Shown: in pieces, positions 54,189 through 64,000 of the stretch
How the letters are laid out: each line of letters opens with the position of its first letter
Position numbering within the stretch: position 1 is the stretch's first letter
Source of the DNA: Methylobacterium sp. UNC378MF
Lineage (GTDB): Bacteria > Pseudomonadota > Alphaproteobacteria > Rhizobiales > Beijerinckiaceae
DNA: 64,000 nucleotides
Direction: 5' to 3'
NCBI RefSeq assembly: GCF_900103195.1
Contig: NZ_FMWU01000015.1
Coordinates: 1-64,000 of the forward strand
Notes under the pieces: generated by a model
Databases searched by the model: none
The model's input: only the letters and a program-made list of their open reading frames with translations
Told to the model about the DNA's origin: nothing
Translations under genes and position numbers: made by a program

Positions 54189-54868
54189 TGCACGCCGCGG
54201 TCGTCGTCTTCCCGGGTTCCAACCGTGAGTCGGACGTCGTCCGGGCCCTGCGGCGCTCCGGCGCCCAGGTGAGCCTCGTCTGGCACGCAGACCACGAGCT
54301 GCCCGCCGGCACCGACCTCGCCGTTCTGCCCGGGGGCTTCTCGTACGGCGACTACCTGCGCTGCGGCGCCATCGCCGGCCGGGCCGCCGCCATGGACGCG
54401 GTCCGAGCCCACGCGGCCCGCGGCGGGCTCGTGCTCGGCATCTGCAACGGCTTCCAGATCCTGTGCGAATCGGGCCTGCTGCCCGGCGTGCTGATGCGCA
54501 ACATCGACCGGCGCTTCATCTGCCACCGGCAGACGCTCCGGGTCGAGCGCACCGACACGCGCTTCACCAGCGCCTACACCCAAGGCCAGGTGATCGACGT
54601 CTGCGTCGCCCACGGGGAAGGCAATTACTTCGCCGATCCCGAGACCCTGGCGCGGATCGAGGGCGAGGGCCGGGTCGCCTTCCGCTACTGCGATGCGCAG
54701 GGCGCCATCACCGTGGAGGCCAACCGCAACGGCTCCCTTAACGCCATCGCGGGCGTTCTGTCGGAGACCGGGACCGTGCTCGGCATGATGCCGCATCCGG
54801 AAAATTTCGTCGAAGACTTGGTCGGCGGGACCGACGGGCGTGGCCTGTTCGACAGTCTGGCGGCCTGA
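54188..54868 (+). CDS. purQ: Phosphoribosylformylglycinamidine synthase subunit PurQ (glutaminase)
   Basis: A 226-residue class-I glutamine amidotransferase. It has PGSNRESDVVRALRRSGA, LPGGFSYGDYLRCGAIA, the nucleophile Cys in VLGICNGFQILCESG, and the His-Glu pair in MPHPENFVED. It supplies ammonia to PurL for FGAM formation. It is translationally coupled to purS and followed by the third sRNA-like element. Confidence 0.97.
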   Translation: MHAAVVVFPGSNRESDVVRALRRSGAQVSLVWHADHELPAGTDLAVLPGGFSYGDYLRCGAIAGRAAAMDAVRAHAARGGLVLGICNGFQILCESGLLPGVLMRNIDRRFICHRQTLRVERTDTRFTSAYTQGQVIDVCVAHGEGNYFADPETLARIEGEGRVAFRYCDAQGAITVEANRNGSLNAIAGVLSETGTVLGMMPHPENFVEDLVGGTDGRGLFDSLAA

Positions 54869-54925
54869 GATTTCTGTGCGAAGATTTGTATTAACCGCGC
54901 ATTAAGGTTTTCGAGGCATGAAGAG

Positions 54926-55025
54926 GCATCCAGTGATCTGGATGTCGAGTTGGACATATTCGTCCGCTCTGTTTTGATGCCTCCCTGATGACTCTTCGAG
55001 CCGCTCCTTCCGGGGCGGCTTTTTT
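54926..55025 (+). ncRNA. MmgR/suhB-like small RNA, diverged copy 3
   Basis: The order is a hairpin CATCCAG-TGAT-CTGGATG (54927-54944), a hairpin GGAC-ATATTC-GTCC (54952-54965), an unpaired stretch with GATGCCTCCCTGATGACTC (54976-54994), and a 9-bp terminator stem (54999-55007 with 55012-55020) followed by six T. The plan matches the RNAs at 15.7 and 28.2 kb, but the core reads ATGCCTCCCT, not TTTCCTCCCT. It starts ~60 bp after purQ and nothing is transcribed in its direction further on. TTGTAT (54886) could be part of its promoter. Overall it resembles the Rfam suhB motif as I remember it. Confidence 0.75.
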
Positions 55026-55331
55026 CTGTACGCATGCCGAGGCGGAGCACGACGCGCGTCCAAGCCGACGAGCAGGGTCACGCGTTGCAGCGGGCCACAC
55101 GGATTCGGAACGCGGCGTGGAGACCGCGCCGGTTTCACCTCCCGCTGGAGCAGATGGCTCGATCCGACCCCCGTCCGGGGCGCGGTAGGCGGGCCCGGAT
55201 CCGGGAGGACGGCGCGGATCACCGATCACGGGGCCTCGACACGGAGATGAATCGTCCGTCGCGCCGCCGCCGCGGATTCGGAACGCCGTCCTCGCATGAG
55301 ACTCGCGCCCGCTCGGGATCCGCAACGCGAA
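55026..55331. other. Gene-free stretch
   Basis: About 300 bp between the sRNA terminator and the terminator of the PBP1A gene. Open frames here are Arg-rich noise and no structured element was seen. Confidence 0.4.
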
Positions 55332-55361
55332 AGCCCAGGCCGGGCGGACCCGACCTGGGCT
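55332..55361 (-). terminator. Terminator hairpin of the PBP1A gene
   Basis: A 13-bp stem with one G-U pair (55332-55344 with 55349-55361) and a 4-base loop, followed on the minus strand by a weak TT. It lies 38 bp after the stop codon. The T-run is short, so efficiency is uncertain. Confidence 0.65.
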
Positions 55362-55388
55362 GAGAGCGATCTCGGCTGAGAGCGATCT
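55358..55388. repeat. 15-bp tandem duplication
   Basis: GGCTGAGAGCGATCT occurs at 55358-55372 and again at 55374-55388, with period 16. It lies between the PBP1A stop codon and its terminator stem and overlaps the right arm of the stem. It is probably a replication-slippage product. Confidence 0.8.
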
Positions 55389-55399
55389 GGCGGAGCGTC

Positions 55400-57832
<2,433 letters not shown>

Positions 57833-58001
57833 CCGGTGTTCCGCTCGTCGCTGGCCCGGCCGAATGCCGGAATCGGCTCATCCGGCGCGTGCGTCCGCTC
57901 TCGATGCGGTCGGCCCCCGGACGGTCCCGTCAGGCCCCCTCGGAATGCCGGTTTCGGCGGCCGTGCGACGGGGCGTCGGACGTCCCGTATCGACACTCTA
58001 T

Positions 58002-59261
58002 CTATGGTGAAACTGGGGCGGCGGCTGCCGAGCGGCGTGTCCCGGCCGGGCGGCCGAGCGTGGCGCGGTTGGTGAAGAACAGGTCGATCGCCTTGGCCAT
58101 GGAGCCGGTGACACCGGCTCGCCACTCCGGCGATTGCAGCATCTCCAGGTCGCGCTTGCTGGAGAGATAGCCGAGTTCCACCAGCACGCTCGGCACGTCG
58201 GGGGAGCGCAGCACCACGAAGCGCGCCTCGCGGTGGGGCTTGGCGCTCATCTCCATCACCGGGCCGAGCTGGCCCATCAGCGTGCGGGCGAAGCCCGAGG
58301 AGAAGCCGCGGGTCTCGCGCAGGGTCAGCTCCTGCAGGATGTCGGCGATGTCCGGCGGCGCCTCGGCGGAATCGACGCCCGCGGCGGCGTCGGCGCGGTT
58401 CTCGCGCTCGGCAAGCTTGGCGGATTCGACGTCGGTGGCCTTCTCGGCATTGGTGTAGATCGTGGCCCCGCGCACCTGGGGCGCCGCCGAGATCGAATCC
58501 GCGTGGATCGACACGAACAGGTCGGCCCTGGCCTCGCGGGCGAGGCGGACCCGCTCGGCGAGCGGCACGAACACGTCGCGGTCGCGGGTCATCCGGACCC
58601 GGTAGCGGCCACCGGCCTGCAGCTTGTCCACCAGCGCCTGGGCGAAGCCGAACACGATGTCCTTCTCGAACACCCCGCCGACCGCAATGGCACCGGGATC
58701 GGTGCCGCCATGGCCGGCATCGACCATGATCAGCGGGCGCTGGTCGGCGGGCTCCGGCGGAACGCTGCGGGCCTGGGCGGGGGCGGGATCGGCGGCGGCC
58801 GCCGCCTTGCGGAAGGCGTCTCGGTCGGCGCGCTGCAGCGGGATCGTGAGCAGTACCGCGCCGTCGCGGGGCCGCGTTGCCGTCTCGATCTTGCCGACGG
58901 TGGCGGGAGCGGCGAGGTCGATCACGATGCGGGAGCGCCCGGGCGCGAACAGGCCGTAGCGGAAGGATTGCACGAGGCCGTCGCGACGACTGCCGGTGCC
59001 CGATTCGAGCTGGAAGTTGACCTCGGGCAGGTCGATCACCGCCCGGTCGGGCCGCTCCATCACGAAGCCGCGGGCCTCCACGGCCCGGGACAGCGTCAGG
59101 ATGAGCCGTGTGGTGCCGGCCTGGCTTGCGAGGTCGGCCCCGATGGCGACGGCCGGCTTCTCGCCGTTCTGTGCGGCAAGCGGCGTCCCCGCCAGTGCCG
59201 CCAGAAGCGCCACGGCGAGGCGAAGCCATGCGGTACGGATCAGGCGCGCGCAGTTCGGCAT
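58002..59261 (-). CDS. amiC: N-acetylmuramoyl-L-alanine amidase (AmiC type)
   Basis: A 419-residue exported enzyme: signal peptide (LRLAVALLAALAGTPLAAQ), AMIN domain (~35-145) for septal targeting, linker, and Amidase_3 domain (~175-400). Zinc ligands are His184 (VDAGHGG), Glu199 (VFEKD) and His253 (SIHAD); the catalytic Glu is Glu362 (VELGYLSS). A ~45-residue regulatory helix region (~285-330) sits between, as in amidases activated by EnvC-like factors. It cuts the glycan-peptide bond during cell separation. Confidence 0.95.
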   Translation of the reverse strand: MPNCARLIRTAWLRLAVALLAALAGTPLAAQNGEKPAVAIGADLASQAGTTRLILTLSRAVEARGFVMERPDRAVIDLPEVNFQLESGTGSRRDGLVQSFRYGLFAPGRSRIVIDLAAPATVGKIETATRPRDGAVLLTIPLQRADRDAFRKAAAAADPAPAQARSVPPEPADQRPLIMVDAGHGGTDPGAIAVGGVFEKDIVFGFAQALVDKLQAGGRYRVRMTRDRDVFVPLAERVRLAREARADLFVSIHADSISAAPQVRGATIYTNAEKATDVESAKLAERENRADAAAGVDSAEAPPDIADILQELTLRETRGFSSGFARTLMGQLGPVMEMSAKPHREARFVVLRSPDVPSVLVELGYLSSKRDLEMLQSPEWRAGVTGSMAKAIDLFFTNRATLGRPAGTRRSAAAAPVSP

Positions 59262-59398
59262 CGGTCCGGTATCGTCTCCCGTGCCCTCCGTTAAGGCATG
59301 GAACCGGCTTGGTTAACGGGCGGTTGCCGTCGCCGGTTCGATCCGGCCGGCCTTGTGACCGGGATGCGACAAGTCCCGCGCCGCTCCGAGGCACGGTC

Positions 59399-60010
59399 TC
59401 AGGGGTGCGTGATGACGCGGCTCGCCTGACCGACCACCGTGACCCAGCAGGTCAGAGATGCGTCGGCGGCCCGCTGAACCTCACCGACCTGCAGGCGAAT
59501 CACGTCGGCCGGGGAGCGGGCGCCCGAGAGCGCCCGCAGATGCGCGAGGGCGGCCTCGCCCTCGCCGCGCATGTAGCGGGCAATGGTCGAGCCGATCCCG
59601 ACGACGTCGAGGCGGTCGGGCGCGACGGTGATTCGGTTCGGGGCCGCGGTCGCGGCGAGTCCCGGCCCCGCGGCCGGCACCGGCGGGAGGGCGATGTCAA
59701 TCGCGGCCTCAACTCCGGAGGCCGTCTCGGTGGCGGCCCCAGCCACCGGTTCGGACGGGACTCCCGCCCTGGCGTCGGGCGTATGCCCGGCCACGATCTC
59801 GGACGCCGTGTCAGGCGTCGCCTCGATCATGACCGCTTCGACCGCCCCGACTCCTGCCTGGACGGCTTCGACGGGCCGATCGGTCGCCGGACCGGGTTGA
59901 TTTGCCGTGTTCGGGGCGTCCGCGGCTTGGATCTCGGGCGAGGCCGGCACGGCCTGCAACGGCTTGGGCGTCCCGGTGGGGCGGCTCCTCGGTCGACGCG
60001 GCTTACCCAT
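59399..60010 (-). CDS. Phasin-like protein with long disordered N-terminus
   Basis: A 203-residue protein. Residues 1-130 are Pro/Ala/Thr/Val-rich and likely disordered. Residues ~135-200 (IGSTIARYMRGEGEAALAHL, then ADVIRLQVGEVQRAADASLT) follow the helical phasin pattern. It lies 200 bp from a classical phasin gene on the same strand. A role on PHB granules is inferred from similarity and context; the similarity is weak. Confidence 0.65.
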   Translation of the reverse strand: MGKPRRPRSRPTGTPKPLQAVPASPEIQAADAPNTANQPGPATDRPVEAVQAGVGAVEAVMIEATPDTASEIVAGHTPDARAGVPSEPVAGAATETASGVEAAIDIALPPVPAAGPGLAATAAPNRITVAPDRLDVVGIGSTIARYMRGEGEAALAHLRALSGARSPADVIRLQVGEVQRAADASLTCWVTVVGQASRVITHP

Positions 60011-60175
60011 CGCGCGATCTCCTCCTGTCGGCGTCGGCCCGTCCTGACGGAGCGGCGGCCGGAGGATCGTGTGCGGCCGGCTCGCCCGCGGTGTCGGCGC
60101 CGGACCCGTGACGCCCGGGCGTCAGAGCGTGGGATCCGGCTGGCGCTGAGCGGCCTTCCGGACCCCGGATTGCGT

Positions 60176-60194
60176 CCCCGATCGCGGATCGGGG
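60176..60194 (-). terminator. Hairpin after the phasin gene
   Basis: CCCCGATC / GATCGGGG form a perfect 8-bp stem with a 3-base loop, 15 bp after the phasin stop codon. There is no T-run. It could end or stabilise the phasin mRNA and separate it from the phasin-like gene. Confidence 0.5.
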
Positions 60195-60209
60195 ACGGGT
60201 CGACCGACC

Positions 60210-60566
60210 TTAGCGGGCGGCGGCGTTCTGGGCGAGAGCGCCGTAATCCTTGGCCTGGGCCTGGAGCGCGGCGAACTGGCTGCGGACGAACTCGGACTGG
60301 AGCTCGAACGCCTCGCGGAGGTCCTTCGTGCGCACCAGCTTCTGGGCGAAGTCGAAGGTCGCGTTCGCGTTGGCCTGCGCGTGATCAAACCCCTTCGCGA
60401 CCGCGGCGCTGAAGGTCGACTGGAAGGTCTGGCCCGAAGCCTGGACCTGCTCGGCGGCCTTAACGGCGTTCGCCATCAGGGTGCCGACGGCGGTGCGAGC
60501 CTGATCGACGCTCTTGTCGGCGAAGTCGCGCATCTCGGTCGGGATCTCGAAATTCGGGGTCTGCAT
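60210..60566 (-). CDS. Phasin (PHB granule-associated protein)
   Basis: A 118-residue all-helical protein: FEIPTEMRDFADKSVDQART, the central TFQSTFSAAVAKGFDHAQAN and FELQSEFVRSQFAALQAQAK, matching the phasin_2 family of alphaproteobacteria. It coats PHB granules. ATG 60566 has GGAGAC at ideal distance; a frame six codons longer exists. A palindrome typical of PhaR operators lies 65 bp upstream. Confidence 0.93.
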   Translation of the reverse strand: MQTPNFEIPTEMRDFADKSVDQARTAVGTLMANAVKAAEQVQASGQTFQSTFSAAVAKGFDHAQANANATFDFAQKLVRTKDLREAFELQSEFVRSQFAALQAQAKDYGALAQNAAAR

Positions 60567-60901
60567 CGATGTCTCCAGCATCATTCATGGAGCGGGACGC
60601 CGGATGCGTCCGCGGTGACGCGCCTCTATATGTTGCACCGCAACAAGAAGTCAAGTGCAGGTTCCGGAGCAGCACCAAACCTGGAAGCCCGATAAAATGC
60701 CGATCCGAGGTCCTTACCCAGTCATCGGCTCGCGGCCTGAGACCGATAGCAGATTGCGTGCGAGCTATGCCATCCATCTGAGTGGCCAAGATTGCTAGCT
60801 CCGGCAATGGGCGATGTTACAAAGAGCTATCTTTCTGTCCAAGAGGGCACGAACGGAACGTGAATTCTTCTGGTATGCCAATCGTTCCGGCGCGCGCCGG
60901 A
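60567..60901. other. Phasin promoter region and gene-free stretch
   Basis: About 335 bp. The left part holds the PhaR-like palindrome. Bases ~60690-60870 are less GC-rich than the rest of the window and contain no supported gene; the frames here are short and mutually overlapping. Confidence 0.45.
60631..60645. promoter_or_regulatory. Candidate PhaR operator of the phasin gene
   Basis: TGTTGCACCGCAACA is an inverted repeat (TGTTGC, 3-bp spacer, GCAACA) 65 bp upstream of the phasin start. TGC/GCA-containing palindromes of this kind are bound by the PHB-responsive repressor PhaR in other alphaproteobacteria. No phaR gene is in the window. Confidence 0.55.
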
Positions 60902-62167
60902 TCATTGCGCTTCGAGGATCGCTTCCCGATGCTGCATCGCACCAGACACGGATCCGGCCAGTCCGGCGTAGAGCGCGCAAAGTGCGGCCGTATGGGCATC
61001 CAGGCTCATCGGCGCCGCGTGGAACAGCCTGCGGGCCTCCCGCCCGAGGGTATCGGCCACGGCATCGTCCCGGAGCGCCGTGAAGGCCGCGGCCAGCGGC
61101 TCGATCTCCGGGGCGACCACGAAGCCGGTCCGGCCCTGCCGCACCTTCTCGGCGGCGCCAGAGCGGTCGGAGGCCACGACCGGGATGCCGGCCGCCAGCG
61201 CCTCGTAGACGGTGAGCGGCCCGGTCTCGTACCAGCGTGACGGCGCGGCGAGCGCCCGAGCGCGGGCGCGGAGCGTAGCCCAGACTGCCGCAGGGCTCCG
61301 CCATCCGATCACCTCCACGCCGTCCCGGCCGCGCAGCTCTGCCTCCAGTGGGCCGGCGCCGATGAACAGGGCGGCGAGGCCGGCACGGCGCGCGGCATCG
61401 GCCACGAGGTCGGCGCCCTTCTCGCGGGTCAGGCGGCCCACATAGGCGATCGCGTCGCCGCGGGCGGGTTCGGCCGCCGGCCCCTCCGGGAGCCGGACCG
61501 GGTTGTCGACCCGGTGATGCGTGAGGGCGTAGCCGCCGAGCAGATCCCCGAGCCGTTGCCGGCTGGCGTCGCAGACATGGACGACGTGGAGCGGATCGCG
61601 CCGGGTCGCTTGGCCGACGGCCTTCCGCAGCGCGGCGGCGCGGGCGACCCGCACGAGCTTGTGGACCCGGCTGCGGGGATCACAGGGCGCCGCGATGCAG
61701 GCGGCCGAGAGGGGCGCGAGCCCGCACGGCTCGGCCCGGTCGAAGCGGTAATAGACGCCGTTCGGGCAGGCCAGGGCGTAGTCGTGCAGGGTCACGATCA
61801 GGGGCACACCGGCCTCCGACAGGACCGGAAAGATTGCCGGCGACAGGGCCCGGGTCCATTGGTGCAGATGAATGCAGTCCGGCCGCAGGGCGAGCCCGGC
61901 AAGGGCCGCGGCGAGCCGGCGGGCGGCATTCGCGTGCCAGATCCCGGCGGCGGCGGCCCGCGCCGCGCCGAGCGACCAGATATCGGGCAGGCCGAGGTCG
62001 ATCCGGCGAATGCCGGCATGGTCGAGGAGCGGGTCGACCGGACCCGGGATCGCCTGGATGTAGGTGACGGCGAGGCCGGCCTCGGCGAGCCCGCGCGCGG
62101 ATTCCAGCGCCACCTTCTCGGCCCCGCCGGTGGCGGCCGCGAATTCGGCCAGGATCACGACATGCAT
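60902..62167 (-). CDS. Glycosyltransferase family 4 protein
   Basis: A 421-residue GT-B glycosyltransferase. It begins HVVILAEFAAATGGAEKVAL, has HLHQWTRALSP and TLHDYALACPNGVYY in the acceptor half, AYVGRLTREKGADLVADAAR and the donor-site GPLTVYEALAAGIPVVAS (the E-x7-E-like region). It likely adds a sugar in capsule or exopolysaccharide synthesis. It is head to head with a paralogue sharing the same unusual N-terminal pattern (GPVDPxL, CPxGxYY), 87 bp apart. Confidence 0.9.
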   Translation of the reverse strand: MHVVILAEFAAATGGAEKVALESARGLAEAGLAVTYIQAIPGPVDPLLDHAGIRRIDLGLPDIWSLGAARAAAAGIWHANAARRLAAALAGLALRPDCIHLHQWTRALSPAIFPVLSEAGVPLIVTLHDYALACPNGVYYRFDRAEPCGLAPLSAACIAAPCDPRSRVHKLVRVARAAALRKAVGQATRRDPLHVVHVCDASRQRLGDLLGGYALTHHRVDNPVRLPEGPAAEPARGDAIAYVGRLTREKGADLVADAARRAGLAALFIGAGPLEAELRGRDGVEVIGWRSPAAVWATLRARARALAAPSRWYETGPLTVYEALAAGIPVVASDRSGAAEKVRQGRTGFVVAPEIEPLAAAFTALRDDAVADTLGREARRLFHAAPMSLDAHTAALCALYAGLAGSVSGAMQHREAILEAQ

Positions 62168-62254
62168 GGTGACCCTCCCGGGGATCGATCGGTCTCGCAG
62201 GCCAGGAGGATGAGGCAGACCGGTTTACGGGCGATCAACCGCGGCCGGATACAG

Positions 62255-63556
62255 ATGTCGGCCTCGGATCGCAGCGGCGGAAGTCCTGACGTGCACGTCG
62301 TCCTCGTCGCAGACCACGCCGCGATCAACGGCGGCCAGGCCAAGGTCGCCATCGAATCCGCCCTGGGGCTCGCTGCCCGGGGGATCCGCGTCAGCCTGTT
62401 CGCCGCGGTCGGCCCGGTGGACCCGCGGCTGGAGCCGGCCGGCATCCGGGTGGTCTGCCTGGAGCAGGACGACGTCACCACGGCGCGCAGCAAGCTCGCC
62501 TTCGCGGCCCAGGCGATCTGGAACAAGCCGGCGCGCCGCGCCCTGGCGGCGGAGCTCGCCGCCTGCGATCCCCGGGACACGCTGGTCCACGTTCACGCCT
62601 TCGCCAAGGCGCTGTCGCCGTCGATCGGCCCAGCGCTCCGGACCTCCGGGCTGCCCTGCCTCTACACGATGCACGAGTTCTTCCTCGTCTGCCCGACCGG
62701 CGGCTTCTACGCCTATCCGGAGCAGCGGATCTGCCATCGGACCCCGATGTCAGCCGCCTGCATCGTGGCGAATTGCGACGCGCGCAGCTACCCACGCAAG
62801 GTGGCCCGGATGATCCGCCATGCCGGCCTCGCCCACGTGGCCCGGCTGCCAGAGCTGTTCTCCCACATCATCACGATCAGCGACCTGCAGGAGAGCGTCG
62901 TGCGGCCGCTGATGCCCCGCGGGACCGTGTTTCACCGCGTCGACAACCCGATCGCGGTGGCGCGGGCGCCGGTGCACGCGGGCCCGCCGGGCGACGTCCT
63001 ATTCGTCGGGCGGATCTCCACCGAGAAGGGCGCGCCGATCTTCGCCGAGGCGGCCCGGCGGGCGGGGGTGCGGGCGGCCTTCGTGGGCGACGGGCCCGAG
63101 CGGGCCGAGCTCGCCGCGCGCTACCCCGAGGCGGCGATGCTCGGCTGGCGCGACGCCGAGGCCGTGCAGGCGCTGATGCGGCAGGCCCGGGCGCTGGTCT
63201 TCCCGAGCGTCTGGTACGAGGGTCAGCCGCTCACCGTCTACGAGGCCCTGGCCTGCGGCACGCCGGTGATCGTCAGCGACGCCTGCGCGGGGCGCGAGGC
63301 CGTGACCGACGGCGAGACCGGGTTCTGGTTCCGCTCGGGCGACCCTGACGCGCTGGCCGCACATCTGCTGCGCCTGTCCGACGACAGCCTCGCCGCCCGG
63401 ATGGGCCGGGCTGCCCACGACCGCTACTGGGCCGCGCCCCTGACCTTGGATGCCCATCTCGACCGCCTCGAATCCGTCTACGAGACGGTCATGCGCGCGG
63501 CTGCCACCCGCGCGCGGACCCTCGGCCCGGTCGGGCGGCCGCTCGCGACCGCCTGA
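62255..63556 (+). CDS. Glycosyltransferase family 4 protein (paralogue)
   Basis: A 433-residue GT-B enzyme similar throughout to its divergent neighbour: HVVLVADHAAINGGQAKVAI, AVGPVDPRLEPAGI, HVHAFAKALSPSIGPAL, HEFFLVCPTGGFYAYPEQ, FVGRISTEKGAPIFAEAAR and QPLTVYEALACGTPVIVSDA. Both carry a CxxxxC-like cluster after the acceptor region (SAACIVANCDARS here, SAACIAAPCDPRS there). ATG 62255 is chosen; GTG 62291 would start directly at the conserved HVVL. The substrate is unknown. Confidence 0.9.
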   Translation: MSASDRSGGSPDVHVVLVADHAAINGGQAKVAIESALGLAARGIRVSLFAAVGPVDPRLEPAGIRVVCLEQDDVTTARSKLAFAAQAIWNKPARRALAAELAACDPRDTLVHVHAFAKALSPSIGPALRTSGLPCLYTMHEFFLVCPTGGFYAYPEQRICHRTPMSAACIVANCDARSYPRKVARMIRHAGLAHVARLPELFSHIITISDLQESVVRPLMPRGTVFHRVDNPIAVARAPVHAGPPGDVLFVGRISTEKGAPIFAEAARRAGVRAAFVGDGPERAELAARYPEAAMLGWRDAEAVQALMRQARALVFPSVWYEGQPLTVYEALACGTPVIVSDACAGREAVTDGETGFWFRSGDPDALAAHLLRLSDDSLAARMGRAAHDRYWAAPLTLDAHLDRLESVYETVMRAAATRARTLGPVGRPLATA

Positions 63557-63719
63557 TATCCCGGTTGAGCGTCAGCGCCCCGCCCTGGAAAGGCGCGACC
63601 CGCCCCTTCGGACCCGCCAGATCGACGCGCCGTCCGCGAAGTATCGGAAACACCCGCCCTCCGTCGCGTTGATGCCCACCAGCACCCTTGCGTGCCTCCG
63701 TCACGGATGAGCGAGCGAC

Positions 63720-63896
63720 ATGGCCGAGAACCACAAGCCGAACGAGAACAAGCCGGGCTTCCAGCAGGGCAGCGCCAAGCCGGGCGACGCCAAGAACCCC
63801 GACAACAAGCAGGAGAAGCTGAACGAGCGCCTGGACGACGCCCTGGAGGAGACCTTCCCGTCGAGCGACCCGGTCTCGGTGAAGATCACCAAGTAG
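63720..63896 (+). CDS. Small acidic protein with an ETFPSSDP tail motif
   Basis: A 58-residue hydrophilic protein: Asn/Lys/Gly-rich first half, then LNERLDDALEETFPSSDPVS. The LDxxLEETFPASDP motif recurs in many short rhizobial and Methylobacterium proteins of unknown function. Its start ATG 63720 is preceded by GAGCGAC. It is highly charged, probably disordered and stress-related, by analogy only. Confidence 0.7.
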   Translation: MAENHKPNENKPGFQQGSAKPGDAKNPDNKQEKLNERLDDALEETFPSSDPVSVKITK

Positions 63897-63917
63897 GCCC
63901 CCGCGCGCCGGGCGGGA

Positions 63918-64000
63918 TCAGGCCGCCCGGTCGCCCGGGATCGCCTCCCGTTCGCCGTCGATCAGGCGGCGGGCCTCGGGCCCAGGGACCGCGCGGCTGA
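63918..64000 (-). CDS. 3' end of an unidentified minus-strand gene (partial)
   Basis: The minus strand carries an open frame ending at 63918 that reads VPGPEARRLIDGEREAIPGD before the stop, with a composition like a real C-terminus. The gene starts outside the window, so its identity cannot be given. It would converge on the 58-residue gene, 21 bp away. Confidence 0.45.
   Translation of the reverse strand, partial: SRAVPGPEARRLIDGEREAIPGDRAA

Noticed and set aside
61514..62254. N-terminal extension of the second glycosyltransferase frame
   Set aside because: It is antisense to the first glycosyltransferase and adds ~247 residues of noise before the conserved start.

Overview
The window is high-GC alphaproteobacterial chromosome, most likely Methylobacterium or a close relative in the Hyphomicrobiales. 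The 16S fragment at the left edge (minus strand, first ~200 nt of the gene) reads like that genus. The gene set agrees: RegBA redox sensing, a MucR regulator, phasins with an intracellular PHB depolymerase, a BLUF photoreceptor and MmgR-like sRNAs. The genus call rests on sequence memory, not on a database search. No phage, insertion sequence, CRISPR array or tRNA gene was recognised.

Layout. 1-1512: 5' end of an rRNA operon, its leader (boxA, likely promoter) and a long gene-free stretch. 1.5-4.9 kb: a GGDEF-EAL c-di-GMP enzyme, a BLUF protein, and a decayed catalase-like peroxidase/cytochrome b561 gene pair. 5-11.5 kb: a trans-sulfuration enzyme, an HNH protein, a D-2-hydroxyacid dehydrogenase, and an Orn/Lys/Arg decarboxylase coupled to a GNAT acetyltransferase. 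11.6-14.5 kb: a YceI - cytochrome b561 - YceI operon divergent from a LysR regulator. 14.6-20.7 kb: small proteins (cupredoxin, SRPBCC, PAS, hypotheticals), a spermidine-synthase-like protein and an M20-type amidohydrolase. 20.7-28 kb: a GlcG-like protein, an Mfd-family helicase and a hybrid histidine kinase. 28-31 kb: a DUF2891 protein, a CDP-diacylglycerol diphosphatase and a LysR regulator.

31.4-38.2 kb is a peptide-uptake operon (binding protein, two permeases, M20 peptidase, fused double ATPase) divergent from the LysR gene, with a palindromic LysR-type box between them. 38.3-42.5 kb carries MucR, a YeiH-type exporter and an ATPase/permease pair of the nitrate/taurine type. 42.5-49.4 kb has a metallohydrolase and a second, complete dipeptide-type ABC operon on the minus strand. 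49.8-54.9 kb: PHB depolymerase, RegB/RegA, a small membrane protein and purS-purQ. 55.4-59.3 kb: penicillin-binding protein 1A and an N-acetylmuramoyl-L-alanine amidase. 59.4-60.6 kb: two phasin-type proteins. 60.9-63.6 kb: two paralogous glycosyltransferases head to head. A 58-residue protein and the 3' end of a minus-strand gene close the window.

The most noteworthy non-coding content is a set of three small RNAs of one architecture: two with an identical exposed UUUCCUCCCU motif (15.7 and 28.2 kb) and a diverged third (55.0 kb). There are also two identical parS-like 16-mers in opposite orientation (7.0 and 35.1 kb), and several families of dispersed inverted repeats. The sRNA motif matches what I recall of the MmgR/alpha-r8 family, which controls PHB storage in Sinorhizobium, and PHB genes lie in the same window.
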